Counted from the stretch's first letter, positions 7,540 to 18,248 are shown. The stretch: DNA of 46,972 bases from Xanthomonas cissicola (GCF_008801575.1 NZ_VZPL01000036.1:1-46972), one strand, 5' to 3'. Made by a program: numbers and translations. The notes: generated from the sequence alone by a model not told the origin.

Positions 7540-8702
7540 AACCGATCTGCGTCCTTGCTGGGGTCGATGATCACGCTGCGCTCGGGCGTGGACCGCAGCA
7601 CGATGCCGGCGCGCTCGCCCGCATACAGATCGCTGCGCGTGTACTGCTCATGCGCATAGCGCAACAGCACGTTGGCCACCGCCGCGACCGGCAATGCCAG
7701 CAACATGCCGAGGAAGCCGAACAACTGGCCGCCGGCCATCACCGCGAAGATCACCGCCACCGGATGCAGGCCGATCTTGTCGCCGACGATGCGCGGAGTG
7801 AGCACGTAGCTTTCCAGCAACTGGCCCACCGTGAACACGACACCCACGCCGATCAGCAATTTCAGATCCAGCCCTTGCGCCTGCACGATGGCCGCCAGCA
7901 ATGCGAGCACGATGCCGGTAGTCGCGCCCAGGTACGGGATGAAACTGATCAAGCCGGCGATGATGCCGATCAACAAGCCTAAATTGAGCCCGATGATGGA
8001 CATACCGGTGGCGTAGATCGCACCCAGCGCCAGCATCACCAGGAACTGGCCGCGGATGAAGCCACCGAGCACGTCGTTGGATTCCTGTGCCAGCCGGCTT
8101 GCGGTGCCGATGTAAGCACGCGGGATGACGGCAGCCACACGCTCGACCAAACGATCCCAGTCGCGCAGGAAGTAGAACGCCAGGATCGGCAGCAGCGCAA
8201 GGTTGATCACCCAGGTCACCATTGCAAAGCCCGAACGCGACACGTAGCCGAAGAGCGTCTTGGCGGCGCCACCGGCCTGTTCCCAGTGGCTGCGGATCCA
8301 GTCGATCAGGCGCTCCGGGTCCAGCCAGGCCATCAGCTGCATGCCGGTCTTGGCTTCCAGCCATGGAATGGCGGTGCCGATCGCCCAGTTGCGCATCTGC
8401 GGCAGCGCATCGATCAAGGTCATGATCTGGCGCTCGATCATCGGCACCAGAATCATCAGCGCCAGCACGAACAGCAGCGTTGCCAGCACGAACACCAGCA
8501 CCACTGCGACATTGCGCGAGCGCCCGGCGCGTTCGATGCGGTCCACCAGCGGGTCGCCCAGCCATGCCAGCAACAGCGCCAGCACGAACGGGGTCAAGAT
8601 CGGCGCCAGCAGCGAGACCACCCACAACACACCGACAATCACCGCCGCCCATTTGAGGCGACGCAGGAACAGGGCAATTTCGGCTTCGGGAGTCAAAGTC
8701 AT
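7536..8702 (-). CDS. AI-2E/PerM family membrane transporter
   Basis: The 388-residue membrane protein has the family's helix pattern: two helices near the N-terminus (residues 15-50), one near 63-90, then a soluble segment, and a block of four to five helices from about 155 to 340. Family motifs are FYFLRDWDR and GLISFIPYLGATTG. Members include PerM and the Na+/H+ or AI-2 exporters; the substrate here is unknown. It overlaps DUF2066 (ATGA) upstream and hda (GTGA) downstream, so all three are probably translated from one message. Confidence 0.85.
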   Translation of the reverse strand: MTLTPEAEIALFLRRLKWAAVIVGVLWVVSLLAPILTPFVLALLLAWLGDPLVDRIERAGRSRNVAVVLVFVLATLLFVLALMILVPMIERQIMTLIDALPQMRNWAIGTAIPWLEAKTGMQLMAWLDPERLIDWIRSHWEQAGGAAKTLFGYVSRSGFAMVTWVINLALLPILAFYFLRDWDRLVERVAAVIPRAYIGTASRLAQESNDVLGGFIRGQFLVMLALGAIYATGMSIIGLNLGLLIGIIAGLISFIPYLGATTGIVLALLAAIVQAQGLDLKLLIGVGVVFTVGQLLESYVLTPRIVGDKIGLHPVAVIFAVMAGGQLFGFLGMLLALPVAAVANVLLRYAHEQYTRSDLYAGERAGIVLRSTPERSVIIDPSKDADRL

Positions 8703-9799
8703 TTCAGGCGGTACTCGGCGTGCTCGTTTTCGAGAATGATCGGGCCCTCGGTCGGTACCGAGACCGAGACCAGCGGGCTGTTGTCGCCGAGCATACGGTT
8801 GAGGCCGGAAATGCCCGTGAGCAATTCCAGGTCCACTTCCATGCGGTCGCCATTGGCGCTGACCGGGCGGATGCTGCGTACCACCGAGACGCCCTGCAGC
8901 GCGGCCGACACGCGCAGATAATCGTCGGCGCTGCTGATGCCGGTGATCACCACGCGGTAGACACCGGGCACGCCCGAATCCACCCGCTTGGCATAGCGCT
9001 TGACCAACGCATCGGCAGCGCCGTCGGCACCGGCCGCCATGGCGCGGCGTGCGTCGCCGTCGCTGCTGGTCCAGCTGGACAGCACATTGCCGTTGTCCAC
9101 GAACACCCAGTCCGCAGTCCAGCCGGCGGCGTTGCGGTAGAGCTTGCCGATCAACTGCATCGGCGGGCTGTATTTGGCGGAGGCGCGCGACACCGCGGCG
9201 GTGTCCTTGCGCCAGATCGCGCCAGCCAGCGCCTGCTCGGCGGCGGCGCCGCTCGGCAGACCGAGACGGTAACCGCGTTCGATCGCACGGTCCAGCACGC
9301 TACGCGCGGCATTGGCCTGGGCCACGCCAACCAGACGTGGGCCGCTGCCGTCGTCGATGGCCAGCCACAGCACCGGCTTGGGCCGCGGCAAGGGCCACAC
9401 CGGCAAACCCAGCGCGGCGATCAGGCCATCCACATCCGATTGCCGGAAACGTGCCACCAGGGTCGTACGGAAGGTCGGCGCGCCGGTGCGCGAGGTACCC
9501 TGATCCTGGCGGTAGTCGTAGTGTTCGACGTAGTTGGGCGCATTGCGCAGCGCCTGCGGCACGCCGGGACGGCTCATCACGCCGCGGTCGCCGGAGACCT
9601 TGCCCAGCACGGCGCCGAGCGCACGTGCCAGTGCGCCGGGGCGATCGGATTCGCTCTGGCTATTGACCGGCACTTCGGCGTCGTAGGCACTTTGCGCCTT
9701 GGCAACGTCGCCTTCGGTGCGCAGATCTGCTTGCGCAAAGGCCGGAGCGACGGGCATTGCGACCACGAGGGCGAGAAAGAAAGCGAGACTGCGGCGCAT
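8699..9799 (-). CDS. DUF2066 domain exported protein
   Basis: The 366-residue protein begins MRRSLAFFLALVVAMPVAPA, a clear signal peptide cleaved near AFA-QAD. An ATG four codons upstream (9811) is an alternative start. The mature part matches the DUF2066 pattern seen next to perM and purM in Pseudomonas and Xanthomonas (RQDQGT, VLWLAIDDGSGPRLVG, NGNVLSSW). The function is unknown and the likely location is periplasmic. It heads the minus-strand unit and is divergent from purM across about 110 bp, which must hold both promoters. Confidence 0.8.
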   Translation of the reverse strand: MRRSLAFFLALVVAMPVAPAFAQADLRTEGDVAKAQSAYDAEVPVNSQSESDRPGALARALGAVLGKVSGDRGVMSRPGVPQALRNAPNYVEHYDYRQDQGTSRTGAPTFRTTLVARFRQSDVDGLIAALGLPVWPLPRPKPVLWLAIDDGSGPRLVGVAQANAARSVLDRAIERGYRLGLPSGAAAEQALAGAIWRKDTAAVSRASAKYSPPMQLIGKLYRNAAGWTADWVFVDNGNVLSSWTSSDGDARRAMAAGADGAADALVKRYAKRVDSGVPGVYRVVITGISSADDYLRVSAALQGVSVVRSIRPVSANGDRMEVDLELLTGISGLNRMLGDNSPLVSVSVPTEGPIILENEHAEYRLK

Positions 9800-9908
9800 C
9801 GACGGTTCCATGACATAAGCGTATCCGGGTGAATTGTTGCCCGAATGGGGCGCTAGCGCCAACGTGGCTGCTAAAATCGCCGCCTTTACCGCCGAGCCAC
9901 CCCCGCCC

Positions 9909-10967
9909 GTGACCAGCCAGACGCCTTCCAGCCCCTCGCCCATGACCTACCGCGACGCGGGGGTCGACATCGACGCCGGCAATGCATTGGTCGAACGCAT
10001 CAAGCCGCTGGTCAAGCGCAGCTTCCGGCCCGAGGTCATGGGCGGCCTGGGCGGCTTCGGGGCGCTGTTCGACCTGTCCGGCAAGTACAAGGAGCCGGTC
10101 CTGGTGTCCGGCACCGACGGCGTGGGCACCAAGCTCAAGCTGGCCCAGCAGTTGGGGCGGCACGACACCATCGGCATCGATCTGGTCGGCATGTGCGTCA
10201 ACGACGTGCTGGTGCAGGGCGCCGAGCCGTTGTTCTTCCTGGATTACTTCGCCACCGGCAAGCTGGACGTGGATACCGCTGCGGCGGTGGTGGGCGGCAT
10301 CGCACGCGGCTGCGAGCTTTCCGGTTGCGCGCTGATCGGCGGCGAGACCGCTGAAATGCCCGACATGTATCCGCCGGGCGAATACGACCTGGCCGGCTTC
10401 ACCGTGGGTGCGGTGGAAAAGTCGCAGCTGCTGGATGGCGCACAGGTGCGCGAAGGCGACTTGCTGATCGGCATCGCCTCCTCCGGCCCGCATTCCAACG
10501 GCTATTCGTTGATCCGCAAGATCTACGAGCGCGCCGGCGCGCCGGCCGAACACGTACTGGACGATGGCACCAAGCTGATCGATGCGCTGATGGCGCCAAC
10601 CGCGCTGTACGTCAAGCCGGTGCTGGCGCTGCTGAAGTCGCACGGTGAAGCGATCCACGCGATGGCGCACATCACCGGTGGCGGCCTCACCGAAAACATC
10701 ATCCGCGTGATACCCGAAGGCCTGGGTCTGGACATCGACGCCACTGCCTGGACCCTGCCGCCGGTATTCGCCTGGCTGCAGCGCGAAGGTGCGGTGGCCG
10801 ATGCCGAAATGTGGCGCACCTTCAACTGCGGAATCGGCTTCGTGCTGGTTGCCGCGCCCGCGCAGGCGGCCGCGCTGGAACAGGCGTTGGATGCGCAGTC
10901 GCTGGCGCATTGGCGCATCGGCCAGGTGGTGACGGCGCATGGCGACGAGCGCGTGCGCATCGGCTGA
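9909..10967 (+). CDS. purM: Phosphoribosylformylglycinamidine cyclo-ligase PurM
   Basis: The 352-residue product (GTG start; the ATG at 9942 would give 341 residues, near E. coli's 345) carries the ATP-binding signature [50 protein letters not shown] and [11 protein letters not shown]. It makes aminoimidazole ribonucleotide in purine synthesis. It is followed by two small membrane protein genes and purN, giving a purM-x-y-purN run. Confidence 0.93.
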   Translation: MTSQTPSSPSPMTYRDAGVDIDAGNALVERIKPLVKRSFRPEVMGGLGGFGALFDLSGKYKEPVLVSGTDGVGTKLKLAQQLGRHDTIGIDLVGMCVNDVLVQGAEPLFFLDYFATGKLDVDTAAAVVGGIARGCELSGCALIGGETAEMPDMYPPGEYDLAGFTVGAVEKSQLLDGAQVREGDLLIGIASSGPHSNGYSLIRKIYERAGAPAEHVLDDGTKLIDALMAPTALYVKPVLALLKSHGEAIHAMAHITGGGLTENIIRVIPEGLGLDIDATAWTLPPVFAWLQREGAVADAEMWRTFNCGIGFVLVAAPAQAAALEQALDAQSLAHWRIGQVVTAHGDERVRIG

Positions 10968-10984
10968 TCGATCAGGACACCCGC

Positions 10985-11443
10985 ATGGACGCTTTTCCAG
11001 TCGCCACGACCGCATCGGCCAGCACCGACGATCTGCAGCATCTCAAGCTGCTGTCGATCTTCCACTACGTGCTGGCCGGACTGACCGGATTGTTTTCCCT
11101 GATTCCGCTGATCCACCTGTTCATGGGGCTGGCCATCGTCACCGGGCGTCTGCCCATGAAGGACAGCACCGGGCAGACGGCGCCACAGGAGATACAGCTG
11201 TTCGGCTGGGTCTTCGTGATCATTGCAGCGATGCTCATCCTGGGCGGACTCACCATGGCCGGCTTCATGGCCTATGCCGGCCGCTGCATCGCCCAGCGCA
11301 GGCGCCATCTGTTGTGCCTGATCGTGGCCGGCATTTCCTGTTCCTTCATGCCGTTCGGCACCGTGCTTGGCGTCTTTACGCTGGTGACGCTGCTGCGCCC
11401 GCAGGTCAAGGCTCTGTTCGGTGTCGGCAACGCTGCGGCTTGA
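10985..11443 (+). CDS. Conserved four-helix membrane protein of unknown function
   Basis: The 152-residue protein starts 17 bp after purM. After a polar head (MDAFPVATTASASTDDLQHL) there are hydrophobic spans at about residues 28-50, 75-97 and 105-135. It contains HYVLAGLTGLFSLIPLIHLFMG, the sort of pattern found in small uncharacterised membrane proteins of Xanthomonadaceae (here abbreviated in function only). No enzyme motif is visible. The close spacing suggests cotranscription with purM. Confidence 0.6.
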   Translation: MDAFPVATTASASTDDLQHLKLLSIFHYVLAGLTGLFSLIPLIHLFMGLAIVTGRLPMKDSTGQTAPQEIQLFGWVFVIIAAMLILGGLTMAGFMAYAGRCIAQRRRHLLCLIVAGISCSFMPFGTVLGVFTLVTLLRPQVKALFGVGNAAA

Positions 11444-11463
11444 CGTTTGTGAGCACCAGGGCC

Positions 11464-12081
11464 ATGCGCCGTACGAAATTAGCTGCATTGACCGCTACCG
11501 TCGCGTTGTTTGCGGTGACCTGGATCGCCCCGTTGTGGCCGGTCGAGCAGGCCTTGCACAGCTCGCTCACGGTATTCGGGCTTATCGCGCTGGTGTGCGT
11601 CGACCGCCGCTGGCCATTGAAGAATGGCGCGTTCGCGAGCATCTGCGTGTTCATCGGCATGCACTGCATCGGTGCACGCTGGCTGTATTCCAACGTACCT
11701 TACGAGCAGTGGAGCCAGCAGCTCTTGCACTGGTCGCCAAACGCCACCTTCGGCTGGAAGCGCAATCATTTCGACCGGCTAATCCACCTGCTGTTCGGGC
11801 TGTGCTTTACCCCTGCCATCGCGCAGCTGACATCGAGGCTATGGCCCAATTTGACGCTAGGGCAGACGTTTCGCCTCACGGTGATGAGCATCATGTGCGT
11901 CAGCCTGGTCTACGAATGGTTCGAATGGGGCATCGCCTTGCTGTTGTCGCCGCAGGCCGCCGAGGCCTACAACGGCCAACAGGGCGATCCTTGGGATGCG
12001 CACACCGACATGCTGCTGGCAACCCTGGGCAGCCTGGCTGCCTACCTCATCGTGAGAACGTTATTCAATGCCCGCACCTGA
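11464..12081 (+). CDS. DUF2238/YjdF-like membrane protein
   Basis: The 205-residue protein has about six hydrophobic helices. Motifs typical of the YjdF/DUF2238 family are FIGMHCIGARWLYSNVPY, the RNHFDRLIHLLFGL segment and the EWFEWG and QGDPWDAHTDM blocks. These carry conserved charged residues (His, Arg, Asp, Glu) facing the membrane. Function unknown. A GTG at 11449 is an alternative start. The 3' end overlaps purN by 14 bases. Confidence 0.75.
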   Translation: MRRTKLAALTATVALFAVTWIAPLWPVEQALHSSLTVFGLIALVCVDRRWPLKNGAFASICVFIGMHCIGARWLYSNVPYEQWSQQLLHWSPNATFGWKRNHFDRLIHLLFGLCFTPAIAQLTSRLWPNLTLGQTFRLTVMSIMCVSLVYEWFEWGIALLLSPQAAEAYNGQQGDPWDAHTDMLLATLGSLAAYLIVRTLFNART

Positions 12082-12736
12082 CGCCCCATTACGCCTGGCC
12101 GTGCTGGCCTCCGGCCGTGGCAGCAATCTGCAGGCCATTGTCGATGCGATCGCCAGTGGGCGTCTGCATGCCGAGGTGGTCGGCGTGTTTTCCGATCGCC
12201 CGCAGGCGCCAGCCTTGCAGAAGGTCGAGCCGGCGCGTCGCTGGAGCGCCAGCCCGCGCGATTTCGCCGACCGTGCCGCGTTCGATGCCGCACTTGGCCA
12301 GGCGATCGCGGCAGCGCAGCCGGACTGGGTGATCTGCGCCGGCTATATGCGCATCCTGGGCGAGCCGTTGGTGCGCCGTTTCGCCGGGCGCATGCTCAAC
12401 ATCCATCCCTCGCTGCTACCCAAATACCGCGGCCTGCACACGCACGCGCGGGCGCTGGAAGCCGGCGATGCAGAGCATGGTGCCAGCGTGCATCTGGTGG
12501 TGCCGGAGCTGGATGCCGGCGCGGTGATCGCGCAGGCGCGCGTCCCGGTCCTGCCCGGCGACAGTGCCGAACAACTGGCGGCGCGGGTGCTGGCGCGCGA
12601 GCACCCGCTGCTCCTGGCCACGCTGGAGGTGCTTGCCAGTGGCCGCGTCGCGGTGCATGGCGACACCGTGCTTATCGACGGTCAGTGCCTGTTTACGCCA
12701 CTGCGACTAGAGTCCGCAAACACCGCACTCGCCTGA
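12068..12736 (+). CDS. purN: Phosphoribosylglycinamide formyltransferase PurN
   Basis: The 222-residue protein has the substrate loop LASGRGSNLQAIVDAI near residue 13. The catalytic region reads MLNIHPSLLPKYRGLHTHAR (Asn and His), and the ELDAGAVIAQ block supplies the catalytic Asp. It transfers formyl from 10-formyl-THF to GAR in purine synthesis. Together with purM upstream it supplies two steps of the same pathway, while the two membrane genes between them have no known link to purines. Confidence 0.92.
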   Translation: MPAPDAPLRLAVLASGRGSNLQAIVDAIASGRLHAEVVGVFSDRPQAPALQKVEPARRWSASPRDFADRAAFDAALGQAIAAAQPDWVICAGYMRILGEPLVRRFAGRMLNIHPSLLPKYRGLHTHARALEAGDAEHGASVHLVVPELDAGAVIAQARVPVLPGDSAEQLAARVLAREHPLLLATLEVLASGRVAVHGDTVLIDGQCLFTPLRLESANTALA

Positions 12737-12802
12737 ATGCGGAAGACATCTCCCTCATCCCGTCTCGGACATCCTTGCGGCCTCCGTGCCCGCCACCAGC
12801 GC

Positions 12803-13630
12803 ATGAACGTCATCCCGATCGCCGCCGCGCTGTTAACTGTTGCCTTGCTTACCGAGGCCGGCCCCGGCCGTGCGCAGCAGGCGCCCGTCGCGTCTGAATC
12901 AGCGGCGCCCGCTGCGGTCACAACTCCAGGCGCGGCACCGACACCGCCCGCTGCCCTGCCCGCCAGCACCTGGACGCCACCGCCGCTGGAGCCGTTCGTG
13001 GCGACCTACCAAGCGTTCTATCGTGGCAAGGAAGCAGGCGATGCCACCATGCAGGTCAGCCACGGCGAGGGTAGCCAGTGGCGCATCGACATGTCGGTGC
13101 GTGGCCGCAAGGGCTTCGCCAGCATCCTGGGCCTGAACCTGGAGCAGAGCACGGTGTTCCGCGTGGATGGCGACACCTATGTGCCGCTGAGCCAGAGCAC
13201 GGTGCGCAAGGCCGTGTTCTTCGGCAAGAAGGTCACCGGCGTCTACAACTGGCAGGCCGGCACAGCGCAATGGAACGGTGATCTGAAGGAAGATCGCCAG
13301 CAGCCGATCCCCTTGCAGCATGGCGACCAGAGTGCGTTGTCGCTGAACCTGTCGCTGATGCGCGACGCGCAACCCGGGCGCAGCCTGAGCTATCGCTATG
13401 TCGACGTGGGCAAGGTGCGCAAATACGACTACCGCGCTGCCGATGCCACCGAGGTGGTGCAGGTGGGCGACCTGAGCTACGACGCGTTGCGCGTGTACCG
13501 CGTCAACGGTGGCGACAACGAAACCATCCTCTGGATCGCCAACGGAGTTCCCACTCCGGTGCGCATCCTCCAACGTGACAAAGGTGAGGATCAGGTCGAT
13601 CTACGCCTGGTCGAATACCAAGGAGCCTGA
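12803..13630 (+). CDS. DUF3108 exported protein (copy 1)
   Basis: The 275-residue protein starts MNVIPIAAALLTVALLTEAG, a signal peptide, followed by a Pro/Ala-rich linker (about residues 25-70). The DUF3108 domain follows (FVATYQAFYRGKEAGDATM, QSTVFRVDGDTYVPLS, YDALRVYRV). The domain is beta-rich and of unknown function; the protein is probably periplasmic. An ATG at 12737 just after purN would add 22 residues ahead of the signal peptide and is less likely. Copy 2 follows after 3 bp. Confidence 0.75.
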   Translation: MNVIPIAAALLTVALLTEAGPGRAQQAPVASESAAPAAVTTPGAAPTPPAALPASTWTPPPLEPFVATYQAFYRGKEAGDATMQVSHGEGSQWRIDMSVRGRKGFASILGLNLEQSTVFRVDGDTYVPLSQSTVRKAVFFGKKVTGVYNWQAGTAQWNGDLKEDRQQPIPLQHGDQSALSLNLSLMRDAQPGRSLSYRYVDVGKVRKYDYRAADATEVVQVGDLSYDALRVYRVNGGDNETILWIANGVPTPVRILQRDKGEDQVDLRLVEYQGA

Positions 13631-13633
13631 CCG

Positions 13634-14317
13634 ATGAACACCCTCCCCCGTCCCAGCGCCATCATCGCCGCCGCCGCATTGGCCGTGGCCAGTCTGCCTG
13701 CCTTGGCCATGCAGCCATTCCAGGCCGACTACTCGGCCAACTACATGGGCATGCAAGCCAACGGCACCATGACCCTGGCCGCCGCCGGTGCCAATCAGTG
13801 GCGGTACACGCTGACTATCCAGAACCAGCTCGCCAACCTGACCCAGAGCACGGTGTTCGAAGAAGCCAATGGCCGGCTACGCCCGGTCAGCAGCAACGAC
13901 ACTTCGTCGATGATGGTCAAGCGCCGTAATGTCACCGCCAACTACGACTGGAAGACCAGCCAGGCGACCTGGGGCGGGGATATCAAGCCGGACCGCCGCG
14001 GCCCGGTCAAACTGCAGCCGGGCGACATGGATGCGCTGCTGATCAACCTGGCCATCACGCGCGATCTGGCCGCCGGCAAACCGCTCAACTACCGCATGGT
14101 GGACGAAGGCCGCATCAAGCCGATGAGCTACAAGGTGGTCGGCAAGGAAACCATCACCGTCAACGGCAAGCAGGAGCAGGCCACCAAGGTGTCGCGCGTG
14201 GACGGCGACACGGAATTGATCGCGTGGGTGGTCAAGGACCTGCCGGTCCCGGCGCGCCTGCTGCAGAAGGAAAAAGGCCAGGACGCACTGGATCTGACCA
14301 TCAAGGCGTTGCGCTAA
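13634..14317 (+). CDS. DUF3108 exported protein (copy 2)
   Basis: The 227-residue paralogue of the gene before it shares FQADYSANYMG, the LTQSTVFEE block, VTANYDWKTSQATWGGD and a VPARLLQKEKGQD ending. It has a signal peptide (cleavage near LALA-MQP) but lacks the Pro/Ala linker. Three bases separate the two genes, so they are surely cotranscribed. It is a tandem duplication that has diverged. Function unknown. Confidence 0.8.
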   Translation: MNTLPRPSAIIAAAALAVASLPALAMQPFQADYSANYMGMQANGTMTLAAAGANQWRYTLTIQNQLANLTQSTVFEEANGRLRPVSSNDTSSMMVKRRNVTANYDWKTSQATWGGDIKPDRRGPVKLQPGDMDALLINLAITRDLAAGKPLNYRMVDEGRIKPMSYKVVGKETITVNGKQEQATKVSRVDGDTELIAWVVKDLPVPARLLQKEKGQDALDLTIKALR

Positions 14318-14331
14318 ACGCCAGGCGATCT

Positions 14332-14404
14332 CGGTAGGAGCGTGCCCGCGCGCGACGGGACCTTTATCGGTAACGCCCCGTCGCGTGCAGGCACGCTCCT
14401 ACCG
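14332..14404. repeat. REP-like long hairpin element
   Basis: The arms CGGTAGGAGCGTGCC and GGCACGCTCCTACCG pair, and inner segments GCGACGGG/CCCGTCGC continue the stem around a short A/T-containing centre. The 73-bp imperfect palindrome lies 15 bp after the DUF3108 stop. Sequences of this type (GTAGGAGCGTGCC...) are, from memory, scattered between genes in Xanthomonas. A shorter relative, GCAGGCACGCTC, appears next to the xccR terminator. Confidence 0.7.
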
Positions 14405-14448
14405 AAGCATGCGACTCGCCGGGCGGGCGCCCTGCCTGCGGCGGCGAC

Positions 14449-14482
14449 GAAGAGCCCGGCTGCGAGCCGGGCTCTTCGTTTC
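14449..14482. terminator. Bidirectional hairpin terminator between DUF3108 and EF-hand gene
   Basis: A 13-bp perfect stem (14449-14461 with 14465-14477) with a GCG loop is followed by GTTTC on the plus strand. It sits between the convergent DUF3108 and EF-hand genes and could serve both. Confidence 0.65.
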
Positions 14483-14530
14483 AATCGGCCTGCAGCGCAA
14501 TCTCCGCAGTACGCAGAAACACGCTCAACC

Positions 14531-16188
<1,658 letters not shown>

Positions 16189-16368
16189 TCATGGTGCACG
16201 CGGCGCGTGGTGGCGCCGGGGATCGAGCCGCGCCGGGTACGGCCCGAGACGCGCTGGACGCAACCACTGCGTGAGCGTGGACGACGCCGGCCGAGGCGAT
16301 GCAGGTGCATCCCGATTCCCGGCCCCGCCCTGCGCACCGCTCCGGCCCAGCCCGCTCGGCGGCTGCGT

Positions 16369-16611
16369 TCAGCCTTCTTCGGGCGTCAGCGTCTTCAGCT
16401 GCAGCGCGTGGATCGCCCCGCCCATCAGCTCGCCCAGGGTCGCATAGACCATGCGGTGCCGCGCCAGCGGCGCTTTGCCGATAAATGCGGGGCTGACCAC
16501 GGTGGCCTCGAAGTGCACGCCGTCGTCGCCGTGCACGTCGACGCGGGCTTCGGGCAAGCCGGATTCGATGAGTTTACGGATGGTTTCGGCGTCCAAAGGG
16601 CGTTTCCTCAT
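16369..16611 (-). CDS. ibaG: BolA family protein IbaG
   Basis: The 80-residue protein (start at MRKRPLDAETIRKLIESGL; an ATG five codons upstream is possible) matches the short BolA class IbaG/YrbA. It shows VDVHGDDGVHFEATVVSPAF and the conserved RHRMVYATLGELM segment that holds the Fe-S-partner histidine. Known relatives pair with monothiol glutaredoxins in iron-sulphur handling and acid tolerance. It is divergent from kdsD with only 38 bp between the starts and lies upstream of murA, as in many gammaproteobacteria. Confidence 0.85.
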   Translation of the reverse strand: MRKRPLDAETIRKLIESGLPEARVDVHGDDGVHFEATVVSPAFIGKAPLARHRMVYATLGELMGGAIHALQLKTLTPEEG

Positions 16612-16649
16612 AAAATGAGCGCACATTCTACTCTTCGCCCGAGTCCTGC

Positions 16650-17651
16650 ATGGCTGTCTCGCACCTGCCCTCCGCCACCGTCAGCGACGCCACCCTGGCC
16701 GCCAGCGGCCAGCGCGTGCTGGAGATCGAGCGCGAGGCGCTGGCCAGCGTGGGCGCACGCATCGGCCGCGAGTTCGCCGCAGCCTGCCGGCTGGTGCTGA
16801 CCTCGCGCGGCCGGGTGGTCGCCACCGGCATGGGCAAGTCCGGCCATGTGGCGCGCAAGATCGCCGCCACCCTCGCCTCGACCGGCACTCCAGCGTTCTT
16901 CGTGCACCCGGGCGAAGCCGGGCACGGCGACCTGGGCATGATCACCGAGGCCGACATCGTGCTGGCGCTGTCGTACTCCGGGGAATCGGACGAAGTGCGC
17001 ATGCTGCTGCCGGTGCTCAAGCGCCAGGGCAACCCGATCATCGCCATGACCGGCCGCACCAGTTCCACCCTGGCCCAGGCCGCCGACGTGCACCTGGACG
17101 TCAGTGTGTCGGCCGAAGCCTGCCCGCTGCATCTGGCCCCCACCTCCAGCACCACCGCCTCGCTGGCGATGGGCGATGCACTGGCGGTTGCGCTGCTGGA
17201 TGCGCGCGGCTTCACCGCCGACGACTTCGCGCGCTCGCACCCGGCCGGCAGCCTGGGCCGGCGCCTGCTGCTGCACATCACCGATGTGATGCACGCCGGC
17301 GAGGACCTGCCGCGTGTGCGCGAAGACGCCAGCCTGAGCGAGGCGTTGATGGAAATGAGCCGCAAGCGGCTGGGCATGACTGCCGTGGTGGACGCCGACG
17401 GCCATCTGATCGGGCTGTTCACCGACGGCGACCTGCGCCGCGCGCTGGACAGCGACATCGACGTGCGCAGCGCCGGCATCGCGCAGGTGATGACGCGCAA
17501 CCCACGCACCATCGGCGCCGACCAGCTGGCCGCCGAGGCCGCGCGGCTCATGGAGGACTACAAGATCAACGGCCTGATCGTGGTGGATGCGCAGCACCGC
17601 GCGGTGGGCGCATTGAACATTCACGACCTGTTGCGCGCCAAGGTGGTTTAA
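16650..17651 (+). CDS. kdsD: Arabinose-5-phosphate isomerase KdsD
   Basis: The 333-residue protein has an SIS domain (residues about 40-180; GMGKSGHVARKIAATLASTG, EAGHGDLGMI, LSYSGESDEV, PTSSTTASLAMGDALA) followed by two CBS domains (about 205-333; MGMTAVVDADGHLIGLFTDGD is split here only by function). It converts ribulose-5-phosphate to arabinose-5-phosphate, the first step to KDO for lipopolysaccharide. It heads the kdsD-kdsC-lptCAB cluster. Confidence 0.93.
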   Translation: MAVSHLPSATVSDATLAASGQRVLEIEREALASVGARIGREFAAACRLVLTSRGRVVATGMGKSGHVARKIAATLASTGTPAFFVHPGEAGHGDLGMITEADIVLALSYSGESDEVRMLLPVLKRQGNPIIAMTGRTSSTLAQAADVHLDVSVSAEACPLHLAPTSSTTASLAMGDALAVALLDARGFTADDFARSHPAGSLGRRLLLHITDVMHAGEDLPRVREDASLSEALMEMSRKRLGMTAVVDADGHLIGLFTDGDLRRALDSDIDVRSAGIAQVMTRNPRTIGADQLAAEAARLMEDYKINGLIVVDAQHRAVGALNIHDLLRAKVV

Positions 17652-17699
17652 CAGGTTCAGTTTTCAACCGCCGGACCCCGTTCTCACCGATTCGTGCCG

Positions 17700-18248
17700 A
17701 TGCCCTATTCCCCTTTGCAGCACCTTCCAGCCGAGCTGATCGAGCGCGCCGCGCGCGTCCGCCTGGCCTGTTTCGACGTCGACGGCACGCTGACCGATGG
17801 CCGCCTGTATTACGACCACGCCGGCCACGAGAGCAAAGCGTTCAATGTGCTCGACGGCCAGGGTCTCAAGCAGCTCGACCACGCCGGCATCCAGGTCGCG
17901 CTGATCACTGCGCGCGCCAGCCTGTCGGCGGAAAAGCGCGGGCAGGATCTGGGCCTGCATGTGCAGATCGGGGTCAAGAACAAGCGCCTGGCAGTGCTGG
18001 CGCTGTGCCAGGAGCACGGCCTGTCGCTGGACCAGGTGCTGTTCATGGGCGATGACCTCCCCGACCTGCCCGCCCTGCTGGCGGTCGGCTTGCCGGTGGC
18101 GCCGGCCAACGCGCACCCATGGATCGCCGAGCGCGTGCAGTGGCACACCCGCGCCCGTGGCGGCGAAGGTGCCGCGCGCGAAGTCTGCGATGTGGTGCTG
18201 GCTGCACAAGGCCAGGTCGAACGCATCATCGAAAGGTTCTCGGCATGA
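17700..18248 (+). CDS. kdsC: KDO-8-phosphate phosphatase KdsC
   Basis: The 182-residue HAD-family C0 phosphatase has the catalytic CFDVDGTLTDG (Asp26 and Asp28 with the ATG start chosen; a GTG two codons upstream is possible). It also has ITARAS (motif II), K-containing GVKNKR and the MGDDLPDLP metal motif. It removes phosphate from KDO-8-P. Its stop overlaps the lptC start (ATGA). Confidence 0.93.
   Translation: MPYSPLQHLPAELIERAARVRLACFDVDGTLTDGRLYYDHAGHESKAFNVLDGQGLKQLDHAGIQVALITARASLSAEKRGQDLGLHVQIGVKNKRLAVLALCQEHGLSLDQVLFMGDDLPDLPALLAVGLPVAPANAHPWIAERVQWHTRARGGEGAAREVCDVVLAAQGQVERIIERFSA

Noticed and set aside
9660..11015. 451-codon minus-strand frame opposite purM
   Set aside because: It is antisense to purM, whose motifs are unmistakable; the His/Gln-rich translation is typical of a shadow frame.
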